Shown piece after piece: positions 30,485 to 38,750 of a DNA stretch of 38,782 bases. The translations under genes were made by a program, and so were the position numbers. The DNA is from Clostridia bacterium. Its GTDB lineage: Bacteria; Bacillota; Clostridia; Christensenellales; UBA1242. The first letter of the stretch is position 1. The number at the start of each line of letters is the position of its first letter. The DNA is taken from NCBI GenBank assembly GCA_028709705.1, contig JAQVWL010000008.1, positions 1 to 38,782 of the forward strand, written 5' to 3'. The notes beneath the pieces were generated by a model that saw only the letters and a list, made by a program, of their open reading frames with translations, was not told where the DNA came from and did not search any database.

Positions 30485-30513
30485 ATGCGTGGGACCGACC
30501 GCGTATTTTTTTT
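30485..30513 (+). terminator. Terminal hairpin of the array, terminator of yebC
   Basis: ATGCGTGG (30485-30492) / CCGCGTAT (30499-30506) with T8. The sequence TGCGTGGGACCGACC is shared with the arrays at 15130 and, inverted, 33970. Confidence 0.75.
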
Positions 30514-30553
30514 GCGTAATATTAAAATTTTGTAGTTGGTATTTTTGCACCAC

Positions 30554-30606
30554 GGGCGGAGCGATTGCCCCAAATTCTGCGGGGCAAATCACTTCCGCCC
30601 TCATTT
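30554..30606 (+). repeat. Large GC-rich stem-loop
   Basis: GGGCGGA (30554-30560) / TCCGCCC (30594-30600) encloses GATT/AATC and GCCCC/GGGGC (30567-30571 / 30581-30585). It is followed by CATTTTT. It is distinct from the nearby array and could be a second terminator or a small structured RNA. Confidence 0.7.
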
Positions 30607-30641
30607 TTGTAATAAACAGTTTTAGGTCAATTTGTTTTTTT

Positions 30642-30770
30642 AGCGAAGGTCAACGGGGACGCTAGTAACTGACACGGGAGCGGTAGCGTAGGTCAACAAC
30701 GGGGACGTAGCACGCTTGACCGTTCGCCTACGGCTCCTGTCAATTGCTAACGTCCCCGTTGACCCTTGCT
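30642..30770. mobile_element. Short dispersed inverted-repeat element without P12 module
   Basis: The left end is AGCGAAGGTCAACGGGGACG, then CTAGTAACTGACACGGGAGC, an internal second GGTCAACAACGGGGACG, then GACCGTTCGCCTACGGCTCC and the right end ACGTCCCCGTTGACCCTTGCT. Both ends are flanked by T-runs. It corresponds to the outer parts of the 18253-18604 element fused without the centre. Confidence 0.8.
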
Positions 30771-30788
30771 TTTTTATAGCATTTTCAC

Positions 30789-30817
30789 TTGACAACTTAT
30801 CTTAATTTCGTTAAAAT
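30789..30817 (+). promoter_or_regulatory. Promoter of ruvCAB
   Basis: TTGACA (30789-30794), 17 nt, TAAAAT (30812-30817). AAAGGAA precedes the ATG at 30844. Confidence 0.85.
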
Positions 30818-30843
30818 TATACTGTTAAAATTTAAAGGAAGTT

Positions 30844-31335
30844 ATGAGAGTTTTGGGTATTGACCCCGGTTATGGAATTGTTGGTTTTGGAATAATAGAT
30901 ATTGATAATTTCGGCACAAAAGTGGTTGATTATGGTGCAATAACAACGCCAAAAGAAATGCGACTTCCTGAAAGATTGAAAATTATTGCCGATAGTTTTG
31001 AACAAATTTTGCAAGAATACAAACCCGAAGAAATAGCGATTGAAGAACTGTTTTTTTTCAAAAATCTTACAACCGTTATCCCTGTTGCAGAGGCAAGGGG
31101 CGTGATAATTTCAACATGCTATTCCCGTTGCCAAAAGGTGTTTGAATACACGCCACTTCAAATAAAACAAGCATTAACGGGTATTGGAAGGGCAGAAAAA
31201 CACCAAGTGCAGTTTATGGTAAAAAATATTTTGGGGCTTGCCGAAGTTCCCAAACCCGATGACGTTGCAGATGCTCTCGCAGTTGCGATTTGCCACAGTC
31301 AAATCAACTCTGCTTTGAACAGCAATTTAATTTAA
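30844..31335 (+). CDS. ruvC: Holliday junction resolvase RuvC
   Basis: This 163-aa endonuclease resolves Holliday junctions. The catalytic acids are visible: D7 (GIDPGYGIVG), E67/E68 (IAIEELFF), D140 and D143 (KPDDVADALAVAICH). Its length is typical. It is the first gene of ruvC-ruvA-ruvB, behind a strong promoter. The gap to ruvA is 10 nt. Confidence 0.97.
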   Translation: MRVLGIDPGYGIVGFGIIDIDNFGTKVVDYGAITTPKEMRLPERLKIIADSFEQILQEYKPEEIAIEELFFFKNLTTVIPVAEARGVIISTCYSRCQKVFEYTPLQIKQALTGIGRAEKHQVQFMVKNILGLAEVPKPDDVADALAVAICHSQINSALNSNLI

Positions 31336-31345
31336 AAGGAACATT

Positions 31346-31936
31346 ATGATAAGTTTTATAAAAGGCGAGATTGCAGAAAAGTTTGATGGAAAAATTATTG
31401 TCGAAAACAACGGCATTGGTTATGAAATTTTTGTTTCAAACAACACACTTGTTAGCATTGGCACAGAGGGCGAAACTTGCAAAATATTTACATATATGCA
31501 AGTGCGGGAAGACGCCATAACTCTTTACGGTTTTTCAAGTTTGGAAGAAAAAAACCTTTTCAATTTACTAACTTCAATTAGCGGAATTGGTTCCAAAGTT
31601 GCCATTGCTATTTTGTCGGGTCTAAAAATTTCTGAAATTATTGTCGCCATTGCAAGTGAAGACACCGCTTCGCTTTCTCGCATTAAAGGTCTTGGCAAAA
31701 AAACTGCCGAACGCATTGTTTTGGAACTAAAAGACAAGGTCAGCCCTGCCAAAGTTTTTGGAAACGAGATTGATTTTGTTTGCACAAATTCAGAGGCGAT
31801 TGATGAAGCATATCAAGTTTTGCTTTCGCTTGGTTTAACCAAAAATGAGTCTATGCAACTTGCAAGAGCAAACAGTGCAGGCAAAGACACCGCCGAGCAA
31901 ATTGTTGCCCAAGTGTTAAAAAATATGGGAAGGTAA
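31346..31936 (+). CDS. ruvA: Holliday junction helicase subunit RuvA
   Basis: This 196-aa protein forms the tetramer that holds the junction. Domain I starts [20 protein letters not shown]. Domain II has helix-hairpin-helix motifs ([18 protein letters not shown] and [20 protein letters not shown]). Domain III (about 150-196, [19 protein letters not shown]) contacts RuvB. Its stop is 2 nt before the ruvB ATG. Confidence 0.97.
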   Translation: MISFIKGEIAEKFDGKIIVENNGIGYEIFVSNNTLVSIGTEGETCKIFTYMQVREDAITLYGFSSLEEKNLFNLLTSISGIGSKVAIAILSGLKISEIIVAIASEDTASLSRIKGLGKKTAERIVLELKDKVSPAKVFGNEIDFVCTNSEAIDEAYQVLLSLGLTKNESMQLARANSAGKDTAEQIVAQVLKNMGR

Positions 31937-31938
31937 AA

Positions 31939-32976
31939 ATGGAAAATAATAGATTTGTATCAACTTCAAAAACCTTAACCGATGTTGAAATTGAAACATC
32001 TTTAAGACCAACAACAATGGCGGAATATATAGGTCAAGAAAAAATAAAAAACAATCTAAATGTTTATATTCAAGCATCAAAAAAACGAAAAGAATCTTTG
32101 GACCACGTTTTGCTTTATGGTCCGCCCGGGCTTGGCAAAACAACTCTTTCGCACATTATTGCAAACGAACTTGGTTCGCAAATCAAAATCACTTCGGGAC
32201 CTGTTATTGAGCACGCAGCAGATTTGGCGGCAATACTTACAAACCTAAATCAAAATGATGTGCTTTTTATTGATGAAATTCACCGCCTTAACAAAACGGT
32301 TGAAGAAATTTTGTATCCAGCAATGGAAGATTTTGCACTTGACTTTGTGGTTGGCAAAGGACCTTCTGCAAAAAGTATGCGTCTTAAAATTCAACCATTC
32401 ACGCTTATTGGTGCAACCACAAGGGCGGGTATGTTAACAGGTCCGCTTCGAGATAGGTTTGGCGTTATTTGCAGATTGGAACTTTACAAAGAAAATGAAT
32501 TGCAAGAAATTGTTAAGCGTTCTGCCAAAATTTTGAATATAAAAATAGAAAATTCTGCAAGTTTGGAAATTGCAAAACGAAGCAGGGGAACGCCCCGCAT
32601 TGCAAACCGAATTTTGAAAAGAGTAAGAGATTTTGCTGATGTTTTTGGCAAAGGCGAAATTGACCTATCAATCACAAACAAAGCACTTGAAATGCTAGAA
32701 ATTGACAAGCGTGGGCTTGACAACATTGACAGGCGTTTGCTAGAAAATATTATAAAAAAATTTGACGGCGGACCTGTGGGCTTGGAAACTTTGTCTGCTT
32801 TAAGTGGCGAAGATGCAATGACAGTTGAAGATGTTTATGAACCTTATCTGCTTCAAATTGGGTTTATTGCCCGCACAAACAGGGGTAGAATTGCTTTGCA
32901 AGGTGCTTATGAACATTTGAATATTCCGCTTGACAAATCAAAAAAATCTGAACTAGAAATTTTTGAAAACAATTAA
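31939..32976 (+). CDS. ruvB: Holliday junction helicase motor RuvB
   Basis: This 345-aa AAA+ motor drives branch migration with RuvA. It shows [20 protein letters not shown], Walker [16 protein letters not shown], Walker [13 protein letters not shown], sensor/arginine-finger [19 protein letters not shown], and a C-terminal winged helix ([13 protein letters not shown]-like [12 protein letters not shown]). The gene is tightly coupled to ruvA. No strong terminator is evident after it; a new promoter follows at 33047. Confidence 0.97.
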   Translation: MENNRFVSTSKTLTDVEIETSLRPTTMAEYIGQEKIKNNLNVYIQASKKRKESLDHVLLYGPPGLGKTTLSHIIANELGSQIKITSGPVIEHAADLAAILTNLNQNDVLFIDEIHRLNKTVEEILYPAMEDFALDFVVGKGPSAKSMRLKIQPFTLIGATTRAGMLTGPLRDRFGVICRLELYKENELQEIVKRSAKILNIKIENSASLEIAKRSRGTPRIANRILKRVRDFADVFGKGEIDLSITNKALEMLEIDKRGLDNIDRRLLENIIKKFDGGPVGLETLSALSGEDAMTVEDVYEPYLLQIGFIARTNRGRIALQGAYEHLNIPLDKSKKSELEIFENN

Positions 32977-33046
32977 AATTTGGTGCAATAACGCCCAAAA
33001 AGTTTTAAAATATTTAAAAAAAATTTAAAAAAAGACATCAATTTAT

Positions 33047-33075
33047 TTGATTAAATTGGCAATATGTGTTAAAAT
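33047..33075 (+). promoter_or_regulatory. Promoter of the micropeptide-yajC unit
   Basis: TTGATT (33047-33052), 17 nt, extended -10 TGTTAAAAT with hexamer 33070-33075. Confidence 0.75.
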
Positions 33076-33093
33076 AAAAAGAGTGAGGTAATT

Positions 33094-33183
33094 ATGATAA
33101 TAATGTTTGCTACAATCTCGCAAATATTACTTCCAATTTGTGTTCTAATATTATTGGTTATATTTGGAACAAAACTTATTTAA
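33094..33183 (+). CDS. 29-aa single-TM micropeptide upstream of yajC
   Basis: A short gene starts at ATG 33094 after GTGAGG with good spacing and ends at TAA 33181-33183. The peptide is about 29 residues, almost entirely hydrophobic (ILLPICVLILLVIFG) with a single Lys near the end, so it is a one-pass membrane peptide. It is followed 11 nt later by yajC, whose AAAGGAG begins within the stop. It may belong to the Sec/YajC membrane complex or act as a leader peptide. Neither is shown. Confidence 0.6.
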   Translation: MIIMFATISQILLPICVLILLVIFGTKLI

Positions 33184-33194
33184 AGGAGAAATAA

Positions 33195-33722
33195 ATGACA
33201 ATAGGAAATATTATTTTATTGGGGTTATTGGTTGTGCTTATCATTGCTTGGCCAATTTTGACTTTTAATAGAAACAAAAAAGAACAAGAAAAACAAAAAC
33301 AACTTATATCAAGTTTGAAAAAAGGCGAATATGTGCTTACATATTCTGGTATTTTTGGCAAAATTTTGGAAATCAAAGAAAAAGAAGTTGGCAAGTTTGT
33401 TGTTATTGAAACAGGCGAAACACACAAAAATTGCGTTACAGTTAGCGAAAACGCAATTTATATGATTGTAAACAACAACCCAAAAGTTTTTGATATGGAA
33501 GGCAATGTTGTCAAAACTGAAACCACCGAAGTTGCAAGTTCAGCAAAAACCGAAGAACCAAAACTTGAAATTGCAGAAGACACACGAGTTGCAACCCTAG
33601 ACAAAAAACCAACCACAAAAACAGCAACAAAGAAGTCTATATCAACCAAAAAATCAACAACAAAAAAGACCACAACAGCAAAAAAACCAGCAACAAAAAA
33701 ATCAACCCCAAAAAAGAAATAA
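33195..33722 (+). CDS. yajC: YajC-family preprotein translocase subunit with Lys/Thr-rich tail
   Basis: This 175-aa protein has one N-terminal membrane helix (about residues 5-22), then the cytoplasmic YajC domain with NRNKKEQEKQKQLISSLKKG, YVLTYSGIFGKILEI and FVVIETGETHKN. Typical YajC ends near residue 90-110. Here an acidic linker (about 105-132) leads to a tail of about 40 residues made of Lys, Thr, Ser, Ala and Pro in KKSTTKK- and KKPATKK-type units. YajC associates with SecDF, and secD-secF follow about 0.9 kb downstream. The tail resembles basic nucleic-acid- or membrane-binding extensions. Confidence 0.9.
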   Translation: MTIGNIILLGLLVVLIIAWPILTFNRNKKEQEKQKQLISSLKKGEYVLTYSGIFGKILEIKEKEVGKFVVIETGETHKNCVTVSENAIYMIVNNNPKVFDMEGNVVKTETTEVASSAKTEEPKLEIAEDTRVATLDKKPTTKTATKKSISTKKSTTKKTTTAKKPATKKSTPKKK

Positions 33723-33755
33723 AGTTGTAAAATTTGTTTTTATAACTAAAAAAAT

Positions 33756-33784
33756 CAATACCTAACTTGGTATTGTTTTTTTTG
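33756..33784 (+). terminator. Terminator of yajC
   Basis: CAATACC (33756-33762) / GGTATTG (33769-33775), followed by a long T-run. Confidence 0.85.
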
Positions 33785-33795
33785 TTAGCAAAATT

Positions 33796-33934
33796 AGCAA
33801 GGGTCAACGGGGACGCTAGTAACTGACCTAAGAAAAACCTACAATTTTCATTCACAGTAAACAAACAAAAATAAAAAATAAACAAACTTACAACAACCTA
33901 TGTCAGTTGCTAGCGTCCCCGTTTGACCTTCGCT
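33796..33934. mobile_element. MITE-like element with 32-bp inverted ends
   Basis: The left arm (33796-33827) starts AGCAAGGGTCAACGGGGACG and the right arm (33902-33934) is its near-perfect inverse, ending CGTCCCCGTTTGACCTTCGCT. The 74-nt core is AT-rich, holds no gene, and differs from the cores of the other three copies. There is no transposase in the window. Confidence 0.82.
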
Positions 33935-33965
33935 ACACAAATAAATCATATTATTAAAAATTTAC

Positions 33966-34101
33966 ACGGGTCAGTCCCACGCATTAATGCCCGCGTAAGC
34001 GGGCTCATCATGTGTGCGAAGCACACTCATCATGCGGGCGGAACGCCCGCTCATCACGAGCACAAAGTGCTCTCATCACGAAGTGCCAAAGGCACTTCTC
34101 A
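33966..34101 (-). repeat. Hairpin array in the 3' UTR of the TIGR04086-type gene
   Basis: In plus-strand coordinates: the end box GGGTCAGTCCCACGCATTAA (33968-33987), GCCCGC/GCGGGC (about 33989-34004), GTGTGC/GCACAC (about 34012-34026), GCGGGC/GCCCGC (about 34034-34050), GAGCAC/GTGCTC (34058-34072), AAGTGCC/GGCACTT (34081-34097), with TCATCAT or TCATCAC spacers. Read on the minus strand it follows the stop of the gene ending at 34104 and finishes with the same TGCGTGGGA hairpin as the arrays after rarA and yebC. Confidence 0.85.
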
Positions 34102-34103
34102 AA

Positions 34104-34499
34104 TCAACTCTCTTTTTTAAAATTGACTGCAATTATTCCGCAAATGCCCCCAATAATTGTGCCAAAAATTATATCGTTTAGTAAGGTTTTGGAAATCTCA
34201 AAAGTGAAATTGTCTAAAACGGAAAAAACTAGGAACGAAAAAACAGTGAATAAAAGCCCAATCATCATTCCTGTTATAAACCCAAGTTCCTTTGTTTTTT
34301 TCATTCCCACAAACACGCCAAACAAAATTGAAAGTCCTTTTATTACTTGCACAACCGCAAGAATTGCACCATCACTGACCGCAACAAATCTCAAAAAAAA
34401 GGCAAAAATCAAAATAAAAATAAGCGAAGCACACAACCCAAACAAAGCACCTTTGATTACAATAAGTCCCAAATTGCTTTTTGCTTTTATATCCTCCAT
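34104..34499 (-). CDS. TIGR04086-type four-TM membrane protein
   Basis: This membrane protein of about 131 aa has four hydrophobic helices. The first contains IKGALFGLCASLIFILIFAFF; the others lie near residues 45-65, 72-92 and 105-125, with short loops. The ATG at 34499 is preferred because GGGGG lies just upstream on the minus strand; a start at 34535 would add 12 residues without such a site. Proteins of this type are encoded between yajC and secD in many Clostridia, as here, though in this genome the gene is on the opposite strand. A function in or near the Sec machinery is unproven. Confidence 0.8.
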   Translation of the reverse strand: MEDIKAKSNLGLIVIKGALFGLCASLIFILIFAFFLRFVAVSDGAILAVVQVIKGLSILFGVFVGMKKTKELGFITGMMIGLLFTVFSFLVFSVLDNFTFEISKTLLNDIIFGTIIGGICGIIAVNFKKES

Positions 34500-34586
34500 T
34501 TTTCCCCCTAAATTATTATATTGATATTCAAGCATTTTTTATTTTATAACAAAAAGAATAATTAGGACCTTTATTTTAAAAAATGT

Positions 34587-34615
34587 TTGACACTTAACCG
34601 CAATTTGTATATAAT
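34587..34615 (+). promoter_or_regulatory. Consensus promoter of secD-secF-rsmA
   Basis: TTGACA (34587-34592), 17 nt, TATAAT (34610-34615): a perfect match. The message would cover secD, secF and rsmA, which overlap. Confidence 0.9.
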
Positions 34616-34656
34616 AAAAAGATTAATAAATATAAATATTGGAGATTATTTTAGGT

Positions 34657-35949
34657 ATGACAAAAAGATTGGCAAAAAGAAATTTAATAAGTTTTTCTAT
34701 TCTTGCAATTTTGTTAATATTCCTTTGTGTGATAAACATTGCAATTCCAACAACAAATTATAGATTTGTTGGTTTTGCCAATGCTATTGTCAAAGATATT
34801 GATATAAATGGCGGATTTTCTGCACAATATCAAATTGTTTTTGATGAAGGCGAAGCAGACAAAGTTGGCACTTTGAACAATGCTGTCAAAGTTTTGAACA
34901 ACAAATTGGCACTTTATGGTTATGGAAGTAGCACAGTTTCAGTTTCTGGGCTTGACAAAATTTATGTAGAAATTCCAAACCTTAAAAGTGCGAAAAATAT
35001 TTTGACAACAATTGGAACAATGGGCGACATAAGTTTGAAAAACAGTGATATTTCAGGCACTGAAATCACTTTTCAAGACATTGATGACATTGTAATTGTT
35101 TTTGCACAAACAAGTTCTTCTGGTTATTCTTGGGGCATCAACATTATGTTTAACGATTCAGGCAAAACTAAAATAAAAACACTTACGGCAAGCGGAAGTG
35201 GAACTATCAGTGTTTATATTGGCGAAGACAAAATTGACATTTCTTTTAGTGAAACGGTAAACTCAAACACTTTTGGTTTTTCAATGCAAAATGCAACGCA
35301 AGACAGCATAAATGCTTATGCGCTTAAATATGTAATGGCAAGTCAAAACCTTGAATTTGAAATGACAAACAATCAAATCACTGAAATTGCACCAATTTTG
35401 AACCAAAATATGCTTACTTTAACACTTATTGCACTTGCAGTTATTGTTGGTTTGTTTTTGGCGGTTATGTTTTCTAAGTTTGGCGATTTTGGATATTTGG
35501 TGCTTCTTTCACTCACATTCCTTGTCACAATTTTGATGTTTTTCTTGCAAGCAATTCCAATTTACACATTGTCATACGCGGGCATAATTGGTGGAATTGT
35601 GGGCTTGTTATTGTTCTTTATTTCCAACTTTGTTATTTTCAACAATATCAAAAACGGTTACGCAGAAGGCAAAAAATTGCCACTTGCTGTCAAAGCAGGG
35701 TTCAAAAAATCTGTTATGCCAATTGTTGACATCAGCGTTCTAACAATTATTGCATCAATTTTTGTTGGCTTGATTGGCGGTGCGTTTGCAATGAGTTTTG
35801 CAATGCTTTTGGCGGTTGTTTCAGGGCTTAATTTGCTTTTGACTTTGATATTTACAAAACTTTTTGCAAAATGGTATTTGGCAATTAACAGCACAAAAGT
35901 TGAAAGACTAAACTTGAAAAGGGAGGCACACATAAATGAACTTGATTAA
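34657..35949 (+). CDS. secD: Protein translocase subunit SecD
   Basis: This 430-aa subunit of the proton-driven SecDF motor pulls exported proteins through SecYEG. The first TM is near residues 12-32. The periplasmic P1 region (about 35-245) is shorter than in Gram-negative SecD but includes FSAQYQIVFDEG and VYVEIPNLKSAKNILTTIG-like sequence. The last five TM helices cover about 250-415. The ATG at 34657 has AGG close upstream, while a stronger GGAG lies 12 nt away beside an alternative TTG start at 34639. Its end overlaps secF by 14 nt. Confidence 0.93.
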   Translation: MTKRLAKRNLISFSILAILLIFLCVINIAIPTTNYRFVGFANAIVKDIDINGGFSAQYQIVFDEGEADKVGTLNNAVKVLNNKLALYGYGSSTVSVSGLDKIYVEIPNLKSAKNILTTIGTMGDISLKNSDISGTEITFQDIDDIVIVFAQTSSSGYSWGINIMFNDSGKTKIKTLTASGSGTISVYIGEDKIDISFSETVNSNTFGFSMQNATQDSINAYALKYVMASQNLEFEMTNNQITEIAPILNQNMLTLTLIALAVIVGLFLAVMFSKFGDFGYLVLLSLTFLVTILMFFLQAIPIYTLSYAGIIGGIVGLLLFFISNFVIFNNIKNGYAEGKKLPLAVKAGFKKSVMPIVDISVLTIIASIFVGLIGGAFAMSFAMLLAVVSGLNLLLTLIFTKLFAKWYLAINSTKVERLNLKREAHINELD

Positions 35950-36889
35950 GTATTTAAAAAATGGTGTTGTGTCAGCAATAATTTTGGCAATAGGCCTTGC
36001 TTTTTTGCTTGGCTTTGGCTTTAACAAAAGTTTTGATTTTACAGGCGGAACTGTTTTTCAAGTAAACACAACTACTTATGAAACTCAAAACGCAAAAAAC
36101 AAAATTTACAATGTTTTAAACCGGCACGATTTGAAAGTTTATTCAATGAGTTTTAATGTTGTTGAAGATAGCAGTGTTGAAGATACATTTATCACTGTAA
36201 AATATCAAATAACAAACAATGTTGATGCCACAAACACAGCGGTGTTGGAAGAACTTTTTACCGCTTTTGGCTACAATTCGAACGATAGCATTGAAGCAAG
36301 TTATATAACAATGACACCAAATCTTGCCGGTGCTTATGGAACAGCAGTTTTTGTAAACGCATTTTTGGCGGTGCTTGTTGCGGTTGTTGCTTGCGGAATT
36401 TACCTTTTTGCAAGGTTTAATTTAACAACCGCTGTTGTGCTTATTGCACAAACAATTTTAGACATAGCGATTATGCTTTCAATAGTTTTGATTGCAAGAA
36501 TAGAAATTGGCGGAATGATTGGCGTTGCAATTTTTGCAACCGCTTTGACTTCAACAATACTCGGTTTTGTTATGCTAAACTCTTTAAACAGACAAGCAAA
36601 TGATGCAAACAACGCAAAAAAATCTAACAACGAACTTGTCAAACTTGCATTTGCGAAACAAAGCAAAAATATTTTTGTGTTCGGTTTGTCAATAGTTGTT
36701 GCAGTTTTGATTTTGTATTTTGTTTGCGGAACAATGGCAAGCAGTGCATTGATTGCTTTTGCTTTTGGTGTTTTGTCGGGCGTTGTTTCGGCAACATATA
36801 TCAGTCCAAGTTTGTGGGCTTTGGCATTCAAACCAAAAATTAAACAACCAAAAATAAAAAACACTGTTGAAGTGGAAGAAACAGAATAA
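35936..36889 (+). CDS. secF: Protein translocase subunit SecF
   Basis: This is a 317-aa partner of SecD. The first helix is followed by the diagnostic SFDFTGGTVFQV. A soluble domain (about 40-125) precedes five TM helices, the second of which carries the AQTILDIAIMLSIVLIARI region. GGGAGG in the end of secD precedes the ATG. The stop overlaps the rsmA start (TAATG). Confidence 0.93.
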   Translation: MNLIKYLKNGVVSAIILAIGLAFLLGFGFNKSFDFTGGTVFQVNTTTYETQNAKNKIYNVLNRHDLKVYSMSFNVVEDSSVEDTFITVKYQITNNVDATNTAVLEELFTAFGYNSNDSIEASYITMTPNLAGAYGTAVFVNAFLAVLVAVVACGIYLFARFNLTTAVVLIAQTILDIAIMLSIVLIARIEIGGMIGVAIFATALTSTILGFVMLNSLNRQANDANNAKKSNNELVKLAFAKQSKNIFVFGLSIVVAVLILYFVCGTMASSALIAFAFGVLSGVVSATYISPSLWALAFKPKIKQPKIKNTVEVEETE

Positions 36890-37701
36890 TGAAAGTTGCA
36901 GAAAATTTTAAATTTAATAAAAATTTTGGTCAAAATTTTATTTCAGACAAAAATTTGCTTGGTGCCATTGTAAAAGACAGTGGCATTTCTTTTGAAAGCG
37001 AAGTGCTTGAAATTGGAACAGGGGCGGGGACTTTGACACAAGCGATTGGCGAAACCGCAAAAAAAGTTGTTAGTTATGAAATTGACAAAAAACTGACCGA
37101 AGTTTTGGCAGAAAAGTTTGAAAATAATAACAAGGTAAAAATCATTATTGGCGATGCCTTAAAACTTGCGATTGAAGATATAGAAAGCAATTTTTCAGGT
37201 GATTATTTTATCATTGCAAACTTGCCATATTACATAACAACTCCGCTTATTTTCAAATTTTTGGAGCAAACAAACAGGGCAAAAGTTATAACAATTATGG
37301 TGCAAAAAGAAGTGGCAGAAAAAATTGTTGCAACCCCAAACACAAAGAATTTTGGCATACTTTCGGTTATGCTTTCGCATTATTGTGACACAAAAATCAC
37401 AAGAATTGTCAAGCGACAAATGTTTTTTCCAAGACCAAATGTTGACTCTGCAATTATAAAACTTACAAGAAAACCAAATGTGTTTTTTGACAAAAACTTT
37501 TTAAACTTTGTTAGCGGTTGCTTTGCAATGAAAAGAAAAACTCTTTTAAACAATTTGCTTAAATTAGGTTATAAAAAAGAAACAATAGAAAATGCTTTTG
37601 CTTGCCAAAATTTGTCTTTGCAAATAAGAGCAGAAAGTTTATCAGTTGATAATTTTCGACAATTATTTGCAAATTTAGAGCAAAATAAAAAAAATAATTA
37701 A
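36889..37701 (+). CDS. rsmA: 16S rRNA dimethyladenosine transferase
   Basis: This 270-aa KsgA-type methyltransferase dimethylates two adenosines in the 3'-terminal hairpin of 16S rRNA. Motifs seen are FGQNFISDKNLLGAIV, SAM-binding VLEIGTGAGTLTQAIGE, VVSYEIDKKLTEVL, the catalytic IIANLPYYITTPLIFKF, and FFPRPNVDSAIIKL. The start shares one base with the secF stop, so it is translationally coupled to secDF. The C-terminal helical domain (about 190-270) is complete. Confidence 0.96.
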   Translation: MKVAENFKFNKNFGQNFISDKNLLGAIVKDSGISFESEVLEIGTGAGTLTQAIGETAKKVVSYEIDKKLTEVLAEKFENNNKVKIIIGDALKLAIEDIESNFSGDYFIIANLPYYITTPLIFKFLEQTNRAKVITIMVQKEVAEKIVATPNTKNFGILSVMLSHYCDTKITRIVKRQMFFPRPNVDSAIIKLTRKPNVFFDKNFLNFVSGCFAMKRKTLLNNLLKLGYKKETIENAFACQNLSLQIRAESLSVDNFRQLFANLEQNKKNN

Positions 37702-37751
37702 ACCATATAACTTGTTTTTTCATATATACTAATAAAGTATACGGAGGAAAT

Positions 37752-38750
37752 ATGGTTTACAAAAAATCAGTAGTTTTAAGTTCAATAGACAATTCTTTGA
37801 AAAAAGCAGTTTTAAACATAGATGGAAAAACAAGCAATATAAAGGGCGAAGTAAAACTTTATAATTTTGTTGAAGAACCGATGGGTGTTTTGTCTTTGGG
37901 GTTGCTTGTTGATGGCAAAGTTCAAAAAGCGGGCTTGACCCGAGTGGGCTATATGACATACTCTTTTGGCACAATTTTATCTTCAATCCCCAACACTTGC
38001 ACTTGTGCTTTGATAAGTTCCAAAAACGGTTCAGCAGAACCGCTACTTTTGGGTTCGATATCTGGCAACAGCGATTCTATGGAAGAAAGATTGATAAAAA
38101 GTTTGAAAGTGCTTGACCAACGCACTGAAACCGACACAACAAGAATTTTGCGAGATAATTTTGTTGAGTTCGATGACCAAGAAGAGATTGAAACGGAAAT
38201 TGACAAATACATAGGCGAAGATTGCGATAACAACTGCAAAAATTGTTCGTATAAGCAAGTTTTTTATAGTCAAAAAATGCCCGAACAACAGATAGTAAGG
38301 GAACAAAGAAAATCATTAAAAACAACCGAAACTGACAAAGGCGAAATTCCCAATGACTTGAAAAAAGACATAACAAAAGGGCGTTTGAGAGTCCCTTCTG
38401 CAAACAGTAGCATAAATTTTATTGATGAAATTGGTTCGCAAATTGATATGCTTTTTGACAAATATCCGGTCGAAGAAGTTTTGGCGGAAATTATACCAAA
38501 TTCCAAATGGGTGAAAATTGATTATGAAAACAACCAAAAATATTATGTTGTTGGTTTGATTTATCAAAATGATGTTGTGCAATATGTTTGTTATGGAATT
38601 CCTGCAACTTGGTCGGAACTTCCGCCAAGCGATTTTAACGAAAAAGCACAGTGGCTTCCGCTTGACCTTGATGACCCTCAAGGCGAGGGGTATTGGATAA
38701 CTTATCAAGATTCAAACGATGGCGAACTTATCAAAGTTGATGTTGTGTAA
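37752..38750 (+). CDS. Conserved-looking hypothetical protein, two domains with Cys cluster
   Basis: This 332-aa protein starts at ATG 37752 behind CGGAGG. Residues 1-110 form a beta-rich domain (KAVLNIDGKTSNIKGEVKLY, LGLLVDGKVQKAGLTRVG). Residues about 110-215 are charged and contain a tight CDNNCKNC cluster (about 158-165) that could bind metal. Residues 225-332 form a second domain with IDMLFDKYPVEEVLAEIIPN, WVKIDYENNQKYYVVGLIYQ and QWLPLDLDDPQGEGYWITYQ. I recall similar domains in clostridial proteins but cannot name a function. Its stop is near the window edge. Confidence 0.78.
   Translation: MVYKKSVVLSSIDNSLKKAVLNIDGKTSNIKGEVKLYNFVEEPMGVLSLGLLVDGKVQKAGLTRVGYMTYSFGTILSSIPNTCTCALISSKNGSAEPLLLGSISGNSDSMEERLIKSLKVLDQRTETDTTRILRDNFVEFDDQEEIETEIDKYIGEDCDNNCKNCSYKQVFYSQKMPEQQIVREQRKSLKTTETDKGEIPNDLKKDITKGRLRVPSANSSINFIDEIGSQIDMLFDKYPVEEVLAEIIPNSKWVKIDYENNQKYYVVGLIYQNDVVQYVCYGIPATWSELPPSDFNEKAQWLPLDLDDPQGEGYWITYQDSNDGELIKVDVV

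Noticed and set aside
33923-34524. Plus-strand open frames of 65-170 codons
   Set aside because: They overlap the hairpin array and run antisense to the TIGR04086-type membrane protein gene.
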